Source: Hyphomicrobiales bacterium (GTDB taxonomy: Bacteria; Pseudomonadota; Alphaproteobacteria; Rhizobiales; Xanthobacteraceae). Taken from it: a stretch of DNA of 64,000 nt. Below, piece after piece: positions 16,824-26,227 of this stretch. The first letter of the stretch is position 1, and each line of letters opens with the position of its first letter. Where the stretch lies: the NCBI GenBank assembly GCA_009377755.1, contig WHTM01000005.1, positions 107,962 to 171,961 of the forward strand, read 5' to 3'. A program made the position numbers and the translations under genes. The notes below the pieces were generated by a model, which had not been told where the DNA came from, searched no databases, and saw only the letters and a list, made by a program, of their open reading frames with translations.

Positions 16824-18785
16824 ATGGCGGAATTCGCGCGGAGCAGCGCCGGCCGCGCCTGGTTGTTCGAAAAGCTGGCTCGGTCCGGGGCGATTCAGGC
16901 GCCCCGGACATTCGACAGTCCCTGGCTGCGCGGCATCGCGACGGCGATCTCGCTCACGTTCGTGACGCTCTACTGGTACTTCGCGGGGTGGGGCTATTTC
17001 ACGCCCGAGAGCTTCATCGCGCTGTTTCTCGGCTTCACCTTCGTTCTGATCTTCCTTTGCTACGGTGCGTCGAGCCGGTCACCCTCCGGGCGGCTTACAT
17101 TCATCGACGCCTTGCTCATCCTGGGGGCGATAGGCGCGACTTACCACTACACCTTCTATTTTCCGGTCCGCTTCGTGGACCGGTTCGGCGAGCCGGAGTG
17201 GCATGACATCATCGCCGGTGGTGTCCTCGTCGTGGTGGCCCTGGAAGCCGGCCGCAGGGTGATCGGCGGTTTCCTGCCCGGGCTGTGCGTGGTGCTGATC
17301 TCCTACGCGCTGTTCGGGCCCTACTTTCCGGGCATGTTCCGGCATCCAGGCATCAGCCTCTGGGATGTCATCGGATGGCTGTACAGCAGCGAAGCGATGT
17401 ACGGCTCCATTACCCGCGTTTTTGCCAGCTTCGTCTTCCTCTTCGTCGTGCTGGGAACGACCCTCGAGCAATCGGGTGGGCGCAACCTATTCATTGACGT
17501 GCCGCTGAGCTTGCTCGGGTGGCTCAAGGGCGGCCCGGCAAAGGTCGCGGTGGTGGCGAGCGCCCTGTTCGGGATGATCTCCGGTGCCGCCGCGGCAAAC
17601 GTCGTGAGCACCGGCACCCTCACCATCCCGCTGATGAAGCGCGCCGGTTTTCCGCCGCACGTCGCCGCCGCCTTCGAGGCGACCGCCTCGACCATCGGCA
17701 TCACCATGCCCCCGCTGATGGGTGCGGCGATCTTCATCATGGCGGATTTTACCGGCATCCCCTACCTGGAGATCGTCAAAGTCTCGGTGATCCCGGCGCT
17801 GCTGTTTGTCGTGTCGCTGCTGATGATCGCCGACGCCTATGCCCGCCGGCATGACATCAAAGGGCTGCCGCGGTCGGAGTTCGGGGACCCCTGGGCGCTC
17901 ATGAAGATCTACTGGCCGTTCCTCATTCCGATCGGATTGGTGGTCGGATTGCTGGTCGCCGGCCGGAGTCCTGATGCAGCGGTGTTCTACGCCCTGCCGA
18001 GCGTGGTCATCGTCAGCATGCTCTACAAGCAGACCAGGATGCCGGTCCGCACCTGGATCGGGATTTTCGATCTCGGCGTGCGCCGCTCGTTGACGATCGG
18101 CGGCATCGCCGGCTGCCTCGGTATCATCGTCGGGATCGTGATCAAGACCGGGCTGGCGATCAAGCTGTCGCACATCGTCATCGACTATTCGATGGGATAT
18201 CTCCTAGTGGCGGTGCTGCTCACCGCGCTGGCGACATTCTTCCTCGGCATGGGCGTTTCGTCGGTTACCGCCGACTACATCCTGCTGTCGGTGCTCATTG
18301 CGCCGGCGCTGATCCAGCTTGGCGCACCGATCATGGCGGCGCACCTCTTGATCATCTGGTACACGCAGACCTCGAATTTGACGCCGCCCGTCTGCACGGT
18401 CGCCTTTGCCGGCGCGGCGATTGCCGACGCCCATCCTTGGCGCACGGGGTTTCTCGCGTTTCGCTTCGGCCTGTTCATCTACCTGCTCCCGCTCGCCTTC
18501 CTGTTTGGCGGACTGGTCGATTTCAGTGACCCGGTGCTGCTGTCTCGCACGACCGTGGCGGTGTTCATTGCCGCGTATGCGTTCTCCGGGGCGCTGATCG
18601 GATACCGCGCCGGGATGCTCGCGACCTGGCAGCGCGTCGTCCTGCTGGTGGCCTCGTGCGCACTGTTTTATCCGTCCTGGACGGCGATTGGCATCGGGAC
18701 CGCATTGACCGCCATCGTCATCGGCTATCAGCTGCTCGTGGCTCGTCCTGTCGCTGCCACGGTCAGGCACGCAGCACGGGAATAG
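16824..18785 (+). CDS. TRAP transporter permease, fused small and large subunits (TAXI type)
   Basis: Membrane protein of 653 residues combining DctQ-like and DctM-like parts, as usual for TAXI systems. The N-terminal helices (about residues 25-140) correspond to the small subunit. The large part contains GGPAKVAVVASALFGMISGAAAANVVSTGTLTIP, FEATASTIGITMPPLMGAAIF and a mirrored second half with FFLGMGVSSVTADYILL and WYTQTSNLTPPVCTVAFAGAAIA. These paired segments form the substrate and sodium sites. It starts 5 bases after the binding protein. It is followed after 25 bases by an SDR, so transport and catabolism are probably co-transcribed. Confidence 0.92.
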   Translation: MAEFARSSAGRAWLFEKLARSGAIQAPRTFDSPWLRGIATAISLTFVTLYWYFAGWGYFTPESFIALFLGFTFVLIFLCYGASSRSPSGRLTFIDALLILGAIGATYHYTFYFPVRFVDRFGEPEWHDIIAGGVLVVVALEAGRRVIGGFLPGLCVVLISYALFGPYFPGMFRHPGISLWDVIGWLYSSEAMYGSITRVFASFVFLFVVLGTTLEQSGGRNLFIDVPLSLLGWLKGGPAKVAVVASALFGMISGAAAANVVSTGTLTIPLMKRAGFPPHVAAAFEATASTIGITMPPLMGAAIFIMADFTGIPYLEIVKVSVIPALLFVVSLLMIADAYARRHDIKGLPRSEFGDPWALMKIYWPFLIPIGLVVGLLVAGRSPDAAVFYALPSVVIVSMLYKQTRMPVRTWIGIFDLGVRRSLTIGGIAGCLGIIVGIVIKTGLAIKLSHIVIDYSMGYLLVAVLLTALATFFLGMGVSSVTADYILLSVLIAPALIQLGAPIMAAHLLIIWYTQTSNLTPPVCTVAFAGAAIADAHPWRTGFLAFRFGLFIYLLPLAFLFGGLVDFSDPVLLSRTTVAVFIAAYAFSGALIGYRAGMLATWQRVVLLVASCALFYPSWTAIGIGTALTAIVIGYQLLVARPVAATVRHAARE

Positions 18786-18810
18786 TTGGCAGGCGCAAGG
18801 CGACACGCAC

Positions 18811-19569
18811 ATGCCCAAGCTGCAAGGCAAGACTGCCATCATCACCGGTGCAGGAGGGGGAATTGGCGGGGCGATCGCCAGGCTCTATGCCGCCGAGGGC
18901 GCGCGCGTCGCCTGCGTCGACATCGATGCAGAGGGCGCGGCCAAGACCGTCCATGACATCGAGGAGAAGGGTGGCACGGCCATCGCCTGCGTGAACGATG
19001 TCAGCCGCGCCGCGGAGGCCGCGAAAGCGGTCAGCTTGACGCGCAACGCGTTCGGATCGATCGACATCCTGGTGAACAGCGTGGCGACGATCACACCCAG
19101 GGTCAGCGTCGTCGATCTGTCCGAGGAGGATTGGGACCGCGCATTCGCGGTCAACATCAAGTCGGTGTTTCTGATGTGCAAGCACGCCATCCCGTCGATG
19201 ATCGCGGCGGGCGGCGGTTCGATCGTCATCATCGCCTCGAATTTCGGTCACGTCAGCCTGCCGGGCCGAGCCGCTTACAGCGCCACCAAGGGCGGGCTCC
19301 TGAGCATGACGCGCGCGCTCGCGCTCGACCACGTCGGGCAGAACATCCGCGTCAATTCGATTTCGCCGGGTAGTATCGAGACCGACCGCGGTCGCAGGCA
19401 ATACGGCAGCCTGGAGCAAATGCGCCGCGAACGCGCACATGTGCATCCTATCGGCCGGATGGGAGTGCCCGATGAGGTCGCCTATGCGGCGCTGTTCCTG
19501 GCCTGCCATGAGTCCTCGTTCATGACCGGCGCCGACATGCTGATCGACGGGGGGTACACGGCACGATGA
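18811..19569 (+). CDS. SDR family oxidoreductase (canonical)
   Basis: Short-chain dehydrogenase of 252 residues with intact machinery: cofactor motif TGAGGGIG (residues 12-19), Asp37 in CVDID favouring NAD(H), catalytic Ser143 (IIASNFG), and Tyr156-x3-Lys160 (YSATKGG). The PG-motif SPGSIETDRG near 188 and C-terminal ITGADMLIDGG-like ending are normal. It probably oxidises a hydroxyl of the imported compound. The stop overlaps the next gene's ATG (ATGA at 19566-19569). Contrast with the altered SDR at 14688-15461 in the same module. Confidence 0.92.
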   Translation: MPKLQGKTAIITGAGGGIGGAIARLYAAEGARVACVDIDAEGAAKTVHDIEEKGGTAIACVNDVSRAAEAAKAVSLTRNAFGSIDILVNSVATITPRVSVVDLSEEDWDRAFAVNIKSVFLMCKHAIPSMIAAGGGSIVIIASNFGHVSLPGRAAYSATKGGLLSMTRALALDHVGQNIRVNSISPGSIETDRGRRQYGSLEQMRRERAHVHPIGRMGVPDEVAYAALFLACHESSFMTGADMLIDGGYTAR

Positions 19570-20468
19570 CCGATAAGCGGCAATCGAATCCACGCATCCA
19601 CTATCAGTTCGCGCCAGATCGCACCCGGCTTGCGCCGATCCCGGGCAAGCCGCTGATGGTCCATGTGGTGGTGAACGTCGAGTATTGGCCGTTCGACCAG
19701 CCGATGCCGCGCACCATCATGCCGGCGCCGCACGGCAAAAGCCCAGTGCCGGACGTGCCGAATTTCTCTTGGGTCGAATATGGGATGCGGGTCGGGCTCC
19801 CGCGCCTGATGCGCGTCCTCGCTGAGGGCGGGGTTCGTGCCAGCACCACCATGAACGCGTCGTGCACCGACGTGTATCCCGCCGCCGCCGAGGCGATGCG
19901 GGCGGCAGATTGGGAGTTCATCGGTCACGGCTGGCTGCAACGTTCGCTGCAGTTCGAGGAGAACGAGGAGGAGGTCATCGCCCGCAGTCTGTCCCGGCTC
20001 GAAACGCTAACCGGGAAAAGGATTCGCGGCTGGATGGGGCCCGGTCTCGCCGAATCGTTCAACACGCCGGACCTGCTCAAGAAGCACGGCGTCGAATACG
20101 TCGCTGACTGGTTCGTCGACGACCTGCCCTGCTGGATGTACACCAAGCACGGGCCGCTGGTCGCCATCCCCTATACGATGGAGCTCAACGATGTGCCGAT
20201 CTGGGCGGTCGAGAAGCATTCCTCGGACGAAATGCTCAAGCGGCTGAAGGCGACGCTGGGTGTGTTCGAGCAGGAACTTGAACACAATCCCAAAGTGCTG
20301 ACGATCGCGCTGCATCCGCACCTCATCGGGGTCGCGCATCGCGCATGGTCGTTGGCGGAGATGATCGACCTGCTGCGTGCGCGCAACGACACGGTCTTCG
20401 TCACCGGCAGCGAGATCGCCGACTGGTTCGTCAAGGCGGACGGGACGGGAGGCGCAGAGGTCGCGTGA
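19566..20468 (+). CDS. polysaccharide deacetylase-fold hydrolase (PuuE/allantoinase-like)
   Basis: NodB-homology TIM-barrel hydrolase of 300 residues with no signal peptide, so it is cytoplasmic. The opening strand reads VHVVVNVEYWPFD rather than the TFDDG of cell-wall deacetylases. TTMNASCTDVYP, WEFIGHGWLQ, GWMGPGLAESFNTPDLL and LHPHLIG are the pattern of the PuuE-type group acting on small amides. No acetylated polysaccharide is implied. It overlaps the upstream SDR by ATGA and the downstream Gfo/Idh gene by GTGA (20465-20468). The three therefore form a translationally coupled set serving one pathway. Confidence 0.88.
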   Translation: MTDKRQSNPRIHYQFAPDRTRLAPIPGKPLMVHVVVNVEYWPFDQPMPRTIMPAPHGKSPVPDVPNFSWVEYGMRVGLPRLMRVLAEGGVRASTTMNASCTDVYPAAAEAMRAADWEFIGHGWLQRSLQFEENEEEVIARSLSRLETLTGKRIRGWMGPGLAESFNTPDLLKKHGVEYVADWFVDDLPCWMYTKHGPLVAIPYTMELNDVPIWAVEKHSSDEMLKRLKATLGVFEQELEHNPKVLTIALHPHLIGVAHRAWSLAEMIDLLRARNDTVFVTGSEIADWFVKADGTGGAEVA

Positions 20469-21610
20469 TCAGCAATTCAGGAGAGCTCGGCATCGCCGTG
20501 GTCGGCGCCGGCCGGATCGGAACGCTGCGCGCGCGCCTGGCGGCGAAGCACCCTTCCGTACGCTTCGTTGCGATCTCTGACCGCGATCCTGCGCGCGCGG
20601 CACAGCTAGCCGAAACGGCGGGCGCGGATTTTCATTCCGGCGACAATGACGCGGTGATCGGCCATCCCGAGGTGAACGCGGTGTTCGTCTCGACGCCGGA
20701 GGCCGAGCACGTCGCGCCGGTGTGCCGGGCGCTTGAACTCGGCAAGCCGGTGCTGGTGGAGAAGCCGCTCGGGCTCGAACTGGCGCAGGCGGACGAGATC
20801 CTGCGCGTGCTGCGCCGGACCGGCGGAAAGCTGCGCGTCGGCTACAGCCGACGCTTCAAGGAATGCTTCCTACGCGCCAAGGAGCAGATGCTGCACGGCC
20901 GGCTGGGCAAGGTCGTGGGCGGCACGGCACGCGTGTACAACTCGCGCGCCCAGGCGTTCTCGATCCTCAAGCGCGATCCGCATGCCACGCCGGTCAACGA
21001 CGTGCTCACCTATTATGTCGACCTGATGTGCTGGTTCCTCGAAGGCAACCCCCCGGTCGAGGTGGTCGCGCGCGGGCAGGCGGGCATCTTCAAGGAAGCG
21101 GGATATTCGGCCGACGATGTTACCTGGGCGATCGTCACCATGGCGGACGGCGCCGTGCTCAGCCTTGGCATCAGCTATGCACTGCCAGCACGCTATCCGA
21201 CGCTCGGCCAGTCGGACCGGGTGGAGCTGCTCGGCATGGAGGGCACGATGATCGTCGACGACGATCACCTGGACCATCTGCTCTATTCCGACCGCGGCAT
21301 TCCGCACGCCTATGTGCCCGACCATCAGGTCAATATGGCGTTCCTCGGCAGCAACACGGCGGGCGACTGGGCGGTCGGCGATTTCTGGGGGCCGCTCGCC
21401 AACGAAACGCGGGCCTGGCTCGATCATCTCGTGAAAGGTCATCCGACCGTGCACACGACGCCCGAGCAGGCCCGTTTGAATCTCGTCACCACGCTAGCAA
21501 TCGAGCGCGCGGTGGCGACCGGTGGAAGGATTCGTATCCCGGCAGACTCGTTGGAAGCACATATCAAGACGCGCAGGAGCGCGGATTTGATCCGGCGACG
21601 CCGCCGATAA
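20465..21610 (+). CDS. Gfo/Idh/MocA family oxidoreductase
   Basis: NAD(P)-dependent sugar/inositol-type dehydrogenase of 381 residues from a GTG start overlapping the previous stop. The Rossmann motif is VVGAGRIGTLRA (about residues 12-23), VSTPEAEHV marks the cofactor pocket, and EKPLG carries the conserved Lys-Pro. The C-terminal alpha/beta domain contains TPVNDVLTYYVDLMCWFL, similar to the catalytic His/Asp helix region but with Tyr-Asp in place of the common HxxD. Last gene of the TAXI operon. The 111 bases after it contain nothing recognisable before the convergent flavoprotein gene. Confidence 0.9.
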   Translation: MISNSGELGIAVVGAGRIGTLRARLAAKHPSVRFVAISDRDPARAAQLAETAGADFHSGDNDAVIGHPEVNAVFVSTPEAEHVAPVCRALELGKPVLVEKPLGLELAQADEILRVLRRTGGKLRVGYSRRFKECFLRAKEQMLHGRLGKVVGGTARVYNSRAQAFSILKRDPHATPVNDVLTYYVDLMCWFLEGNPPVEVVARGQAGIFKEAGYSADDVTWAIVTMADGAVLSLGISYALPARYPTLGQSDRVELLGMEGTMIVDDDHLDHLLYSDRGIPHAYVPDHQVNMAFLGSNTAGDWAVGDFWGPLANETRAWLDHLVKGHPTVHTTPEQARLNLVTTLAIERAVATGGRIRIPADSLEAHIKTRRSADLIRRRRR

Positions 21611-21721
21611 TGGTCTTGCTTGTTCAATTCTTTGTTTCCTCGGGAGCAGTATCCGGCACATCGAACTCGGCTCTGCGTACGACGGGTCGCGACCAAGAGT
21701 TGACGTGCGCTGCATGCGTCG

Positions 21722-23329
21722 TCACAGGGCGGCAATCCGCTGCGCGATTGGTGGCGGCACCCAGTCGGCCTTGATGCCGAGGTCGGCCAGGATCACTTGT
21801 GCCGCGTTATAGCCGGGCAGGCCGGTGATATTGCCGCCGGGATGACTGCTTGAGCCGCACAGGTAGAGGCCTGGAATGTGCGTACGATAAGCCCCCGCTC
21901 CGGGGAACGGCCGGTCGTATCCAATTTGTCCGTTGGTGAATGCTCCGACCAACAGATCGCCCTCGCGCATGTTCGGCAGCGAACGCTCGGTGTCGAGCGG
22001 CGAACGCGTGAAGGAATGGATTATCGCCTCGCTCAGGTTCGGCGCATATCGCTGCCATACCCCGAGCATCTCGCGGCCGTGTTGATCGCGGGCATCGTCC
22101 CAGTTGTCCGGATCGCCGCACAGACGGTACGGCAGCTTCTCCCACATGAAGGCTGTGTGCCTTTCGGGCGGCGCCTGGCTCGGATCGAATATTGTCGGGC
22201 TTGCCCCCCACATGACCGTGGGAGGGATCGTGCCAGCCTCGTGATGGCGCACGATGTCGTGGAACTGGTCGACGTGATCGAGGCCGAGGATCACCATGAA
22301 GGCTTGCGCCAGCTCCGGGTGATTCGCCGCCGCCTTGTAAAGCGGAGGTTCGCGCAGGACGAGGTTGAGCGCGAACAGCGGCGCCAGCAGATTGTACTGA
22401 AAAGCCTCGACTTGGCGGCGGAGCGCGTGGGGCACCAGCGTGTGGTCCAAAAGATCGAGGAAGGTCTGATGCGGATTGAGCGATGACGCCACGAGATGGC
22501 GCGCTCGGATGGTCTCGCCGGCGCGGGTTTCGATCCCGACCGCGCGGCCCTGCTCGACAAGAACGCGCGCGGGCTCGGTCATCAGCCGGATACCGCCACC
22601 GCTCTTGTGCACGATCGCTTCCAGTGCGCGCGCTAGAGCGACGCTGCCGCCGCGCGACATCTGCGCCTTGGCGGGACTGGCCAAGAGCGCCGCGATATGA
22701 TGCCCGAAGCCGCACACGCGCAGATCGACTTCACGCAGGCCGTTGAAGAACAAGAGGCCTGCCTTGATCACGGGGTTCTCGAATTCCTGATGCACGAATT
22801 CGAGTGGGGAGAGCGCGCTCACCTCGAGCAGGCGTCGGCCCGCACTGCTGCGTTCGAGCAGGCACCGACGCTCGTCCGGCGGTAAAGGCGGCGAGCGGCT
22901 CTCGGGCGCGAGAATGTGCTGCACGATCGGAACGAACTCTTCGTGCCAGCGCCGCAACGTGTCGGCATCGCGTCGGCTGAACCCAGCAAACGACTCGATG
23001 GTGCGCCCGATGTCGGTCCACCATTCGAGCGCCCGCCCGTCGCTGGTCAGCAGCGCAACATTCAGCTCCGGCTCGATGTAGCGTGCGCCATGCCGTTCGA
23101 CCTCGAGGTCCGCATACCACGGCATTGCCGTGATGGCGCGCTGGAAGAAGGCGTGGGTATTGTGCAGGAAGCCGGGGTAGCGCGGGTCTTCCAATGTGGC
23201 CAGCCCGCCGCCGGCAACGGCTTTGCGTTCCACCGCCACCGTCGTCAAACCGGCCCTGCCGAGATAGGCCTGCAGAATGAGGCCGTTGTGGCCGGCGCCG
23301 AGGATGATTGCGTCGTAGGTCGAATCCAT
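21722..23329 (-). CDS. phytoene-dehydrogenase/PYROXD2-like FAD oxidoreductase
   Basis: Flavin amine-oxidase superfamily protein of 535 residues. The FAD dinucleotide motif is AIILGAGHNGLILQAYLGRAG with VVERK at the end of strand 2, and the C-terminal FAD contact is GLYLCGSSSHPGGNITGLPGYNAA. The middle matches the CrtI/NAD(P)-dependent desaturase group that includes eukaryotic PYROXD2, not a carotenoid operon member: there are no crtB or crtE neighbours. It lies 14 bases after the ABC ATPase gene and ends the minus-strand operon dapA-like, permease, ATPase, flavoprotein. It probably oxidises the imported compound (inference). Confidence 0.88.
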   Translation of the reverse strand: MDSTYDAIILGAGHNGLILQAYLGRAGLTTVAVERKAVAGGGLATLEDPRYPGFLHNTHAFFQRAITAMPWYADLEVERHGARYIEPELNVALLTSDGRALEWWTDIGRTIESFAGFSRRDADTLRRWHEEFVPIVQHILAPESRSPPLPPDERRCLLERSSAGRRLLEVSALSPLEFVHQEFENPVIKAGLLFFNGLREVDLRVCGFGHHIAALLASPAKAQMSRGGSVALARALEAIVHKSGGGIRLMTEPARVLVEQGRAVGIETRAGETIRARHLVASSLNPHQTFLDLLDHTLVPHALRRQVEAFQYNLLAPLFALNLVLREPPLYKAAANHPELAQAFMVILGLDHVDQFHDIVRHHEAGTIPPTVMWGASPTIFDPSQAPPERHTAFMWEKLPYRLCGDPDNWDDARDQHGREMLGVWQRYAPNLSEAIIHSFTRSPLDTERSLPNMREGDLLVGAFTNGQIGYDRPFPGAGAYRTHIPGLYLCGSSSHPGGNITGLPGYNAAQVILADLGIKADWVPPPIAQRIAAL

Positions 23330-23343
23330 GACGATGACCGGCG

Positions 23344-24108
23344 CTATTCCATCCCGAGCAGCCGGTAGATGCGCCGGGTATACTGCCCGAACACTTCGTG
23401 CGTCTTGATGTCGAGCGTACGCGGATGCGGCAGGTCGACTTGGAAGTTGTCGGCCATGCGCGCCGGGCTAGCGGTGAGCACAACCACGCGCGTGCCGAGG
23501 AACACCGCTTCGGAAATGCCATGAGTGACAAACAGGATGGTCTTACGCGCCTCGCGCCAGATGTGCAGCAGCTCCAGATTCATCTTTTCCCGCGTCAGCG
23601 CATCGAGCGCACCGAACGGCTCATCCATCAGGATCAGCTTCGGATCGTGGATCAACGCGCGCGCGATCGCGGCGCGCTGCTGCATGCCGCCGGAAAGCTC
23701 GTAAGGATACTTGTTCTCGTTGCCGGCAAGCCCAACGAGCGTCAGCAGGTCGCGGGCGCGTTCCCGACTTTCAGCCATCGGCAGTCCGAGGATTTCCGCC
23801 GGCAGCAGTACGTTGTCGACAATGCGCCTCCATTTCAATAGCAGCGGCTGTTGGAATACCATGCCGATGTCGCGTGACGGGTCGAACGGGTGAGTCTGCG
23901 ATCCGATCCGCAGTTCGCCCCCATCGTACGGATGCAGCCCGGCGATGACTTTGAGCAGGGTGGTCTTCCCGCAGCCGGACGGTCCGACCAGCGATACGAG
24001 CTCGCCGACGTCAACATCGAATGTCGCTTCGGAGATGGCGAGAAATTCCTCTCCGCGCGTGCGGTAGACCTTGTTGACACCAGAGAGGTGGATGAATGGT
24101 CCGGCCAT
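23344..24108 (-). CDS. ABC transporter ATP-binding protein (SsuB/TauB/nitrate type)
   Basis: ATPase of 254 residues with Walker A GPSGCGKTT (residues 42-50), Q-loop VFQQP (Gln86), signature LSGGMQQR, Walker B ILMDEPFGALD and switch VTHGISEAV. These are the signatures of the nitrate/sulphonate/taurine group. Standard length, unlike the shortened PhnC-like ATPase at 3890-4549. It follows the permease by 8 bases and pairs with the NMT1-like binding protein transcribed divergently from 26228. Confidence 0.93.
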   Translation of the reverse strand: MAGPFIHLSGVNKVYRTRGEEFLAISEATFDVDVGELVSLVGPSGCGKTTLLKVIAGLHPYDGGELRIGSQTHPFDPSRDIGMVFQQPLLLKWRRIVDNVLLPAEILGLPMAESRERARDLLTLVGLAGNENKYPYELSGGMQQRAAIARALIHDPKLILMDEPFGALDALTREKMNLELLHIWREARKTILFVTHGISEAVFLGTRVVVLTASPARMADNFQVDLPHPRTLDIKTHEVFGQYTRRIYRLLGME

Positions 24109-24116
24109 CTCAATCC

Positions 24117-24884
24117 CTACTGTAGCCGCGCGTCGCGGACGACGAGCAGCCGTTCGAGGGCGAGCACCAGGCCGTACAAAGCTACGCCGATAAGCGTGAT
24201 CAGGATCACCGCCATGAACATGGCGGCGGTGTCGAGTGTCACCTGCACTTGTAGCATGAGATAACCGAGCCCCTTATCGGATCCGAGAAACTCGCCGACG
24301 ATGGCGCCGGCCACGGCCAGAATCGCCGCGACCTTCATGCCCGAGAAGATGTAGGGCAGCGCACCAGGAAGCTGGATCTTGGCGAAGATCTGCCAGCGCG
24401 AGCCTTTGAGCGTGCGTACGAGGTCAAGCAGATCCGGTTCGACCTCGCTCAAACCTCGCGCCGTCGTCAAAACGATCGGGAAGAAGCAAATGGCAAATGC
24501 CATCAGAATGTTCGGCCCGATGCCGTACGCGAACCAGACGATAAACAGCGGTCCGAGCGCGACCTTGGGGATCATGTTGAGGCTGACCAGGAGCGGCATC
24601 GCCAGCATTTCCAGCCAGCGCCACCAGGAAAACAGTAGCGCCGTGCCGACACCGAGCACGACGGCAAGCGCATAGCCGCCGAATATTTCGATCGCAGTCG
24701 CGGCGCTGTTTTCGAACCAGCGATAGTTGGGGATGGAAAGCGATCTCAAAGTCGCTGCCGGCGACGGCATGACGAAGGCTGGAACGTCGCCGAGCACAAC
24801 GAAGAAATGCCACGCTGCCACCAGCAGCAGGTGACTTAGCACCGCCAGTGCATAGCGCTGGATCGCATCCCGGTTTCCCGCCAC
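24117..24884 (-). CDS. ABC transporter permease (SsuC/TauC type)
   Basis: Membrane permease of 255 residues from GTG at 24884, chosen because GAGGAG lies just upstream and the first helix then begins at about residue 10. An in-frame GTG at 24998 would add 38 poorly hydrophobic residues. Six hydrophobic segments are visible, and the coupling loop is IFAKIQLPGALPYIFSGMKVA, with the usual EAA-like spacing. GEFLGSDKGLGYLML is typical of sulphonate/taurine/pyrimidine-type permeases. It lies between the DapA-like gene and the ATPase in a close-packed operon. Confidence 0.9.
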   Translation of the reverse strand: MAGNRDAIQRYALAVLSHLLLVAAWHFFVVLGDVPAFVMPSPAATLRSLSIPNYRWFENSAATAIEIFGGYALAVVLGVGTALLFSWWRWLEMLAMPLLVSLNMIPKVALGPLFIVWFAYGIGPNILMAFAICFFPIVLTTARGLSEVEPDLLDLVRTLKGSRWQIFAKIQLPGALPYIFSGMKVAAILAVAGAIVGEFLGSDKGLGYLMLQVQVTLDTAAMFMAVILITLIGVALYGLVLALERLLVVRDARLQ

Positions 24885-25001
24885 GTGCTCCTCAGGGCCT
24901 ATGATCGTCGGTGGCGCGCGATGATATGGCACGCATCGGCCGATCGCCAGCCGTCCTGGAGCCGCGGTATGACACACCTTCGCTCCGACGCGCGCCACCG
25001 C

Positions 25002-26063
25002 TCATGCCAGCCACCGGTCGAGGTTGGCGTGCACGAAGGCATTGTCGTTGAGATGCGGATAGGAGGCGCAGACGCGGTCAATCTCGGCCATTTGACCGCG
25101 TCCGAGCGACTCGGCCGGGTCTAGGCACCAGATGCCCTCAAGCAGGCCTTGCCGGCGCAGGATTTCGTGGCAACCGGCGATGACGCCATGAAAATCGTTG
25201 GCGCCATCGAAGATCGCCGCATTGCAGTCGGTCACCTGCGAGTCGAGCGCGAGAAGGTCCTCCGGCACGTCGCCTGCGGTGACGGCAGCGTGAGCCCGAT
25301 CGAGCAATTCGACGGCCTTTTTGACCCACACGCTCCAGTGCCCAAGCAGCCCACCCTTGATGCGCACGGTCGTTACCTGCCCAGCGGACATGACCGTGAA
25401 TGGTGTCAGCAGGTCGAGGACGATGTGATCGTCGTTGCCGGTATAGAGCGTCACGCGATCCTGCGCACCGGCTTCCACGACTCCTCGCACCACATCAAGC
25501 GTGCGGTAGCGATTGAACGGCGCGATCTTGATCGCCACCACGTTCTCGATCGCCGCGAAGCGGAGCCAGAACGAAACCGGCAGCACGATTCCGCCAACAG
25601 CAGGCTGCAGATAAAACCCGATCAGCGGGAAGTAGTGCGCGATCGTCTGAGCATGCGCGATCAGTTCGTCTTCGCTTGCGCCTTTCATGGCCGCGAGCGA
25701 CAGGAGCCCGGCATGATAACCGAGGCTGTCCGCCACCTCCGCTTCGCGGATGGCCTGATCAGTGCGCCCGGCAAGACCAGCGATCATGATCGGCGGTGTG
25801 CCGCCCCAGTCACTCGCCGTCCGCATCGCCAGCTCCAGCACCGGTTGATAGAGACCGACGTCGCGGATCGCGAACTGGGTAGTATGCACGCCGACGGCAA
25901 GGCCGCCCGCGCCCGCGTCGAGATAGTAGCGGGTCAATGCCCGCTGGCGGCGTTGATCAAACTGTCGCCGCGCATTGAGCGCTAGCGGATGCGCCGGAAT
26001 AACGGTTCCACGGCGCAACGCCGTCAACACTTGCGGCGGCCAATCGGTCCAGCGCAAAGACAT
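25002..26063 (-). CDS. dihydrodipicolinate synthase (DapA)-family enzyme
   Basis: TIM-barrel class I aldolase-like protein of 353 residues. The Schiff-base Lys is seen in NVVAIKIAPF (about Lys179), with Tyr151 in GFYLQPA. GAGGLAVGVHTTQF replaces the usual GTTGE loop, indicating a substrate other than pyruvate plus aspartate semialdehyde. It is longer than DapA (about 290) because of a C-terminal extension ending in HANLDRWLA. ATG 26063, with GAAAGAG upstream, is preferred over a TTG at 26126. It is the first gene of the operon with the ABC permease and ATPase, so it likely cleaves or dehydrates the imported ligand. It is not the lysine-pathway enzyme. Confidence 0.87.
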   Translation of the reverse strand: MSLRWTDWPPQVLTALRRGTVIPAHPLALNARRQFDQRRQRALTRYYLDAGAGGLAVGVHTTQFAIRDVGLYQPVLELAMRTASDWGGTPPIMIAGLAGRTDQAIREAEVADSLGYHAGLLSLAAMKGASEDELIAHAQTIAHYFPLIGFYLQPAVGGIVLPVSFWLRFAAIENVVAIKIAPFNRYRTLDVVRGVVEAGAQDRVTLYTGNDDHIVLDLLTPFTVMSAGQVTTVRIKGGLLGHWSVWVKKAVELLDRAHAAVTAGDVPEDLLALDSQVTDCNAAIFDGANDFHGVIAGCHEILRRQGLLEGIWCLDPAESLGRGQMAEIDRVCASYPHLNDNAFVHANLDRWLA

Positions 26064-26227
26064 CTCTTTCAATTCGACCTGGGCCACCTGCGCGTGCAGG
26101 GGCCGATTGACAGGGCCACGGGGCAATCCTATCGTCCGAGGTAACTATGCAGTTACCAGAAGCTCCGCTGCGCGTCGAGAACCGGAAATTGGCCTGCGCA
26201 GCCCTCAACCGATCCCGGGAGGCGGGT

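Noticed and set aside
19566..20468. Cell-wall or chitin-type polysaccharide deacetylase
   Set aside because: No signal peptide and no TFDDG motif; the sequence fits the cytoplasmic PuuE/allantoinase-like group better.
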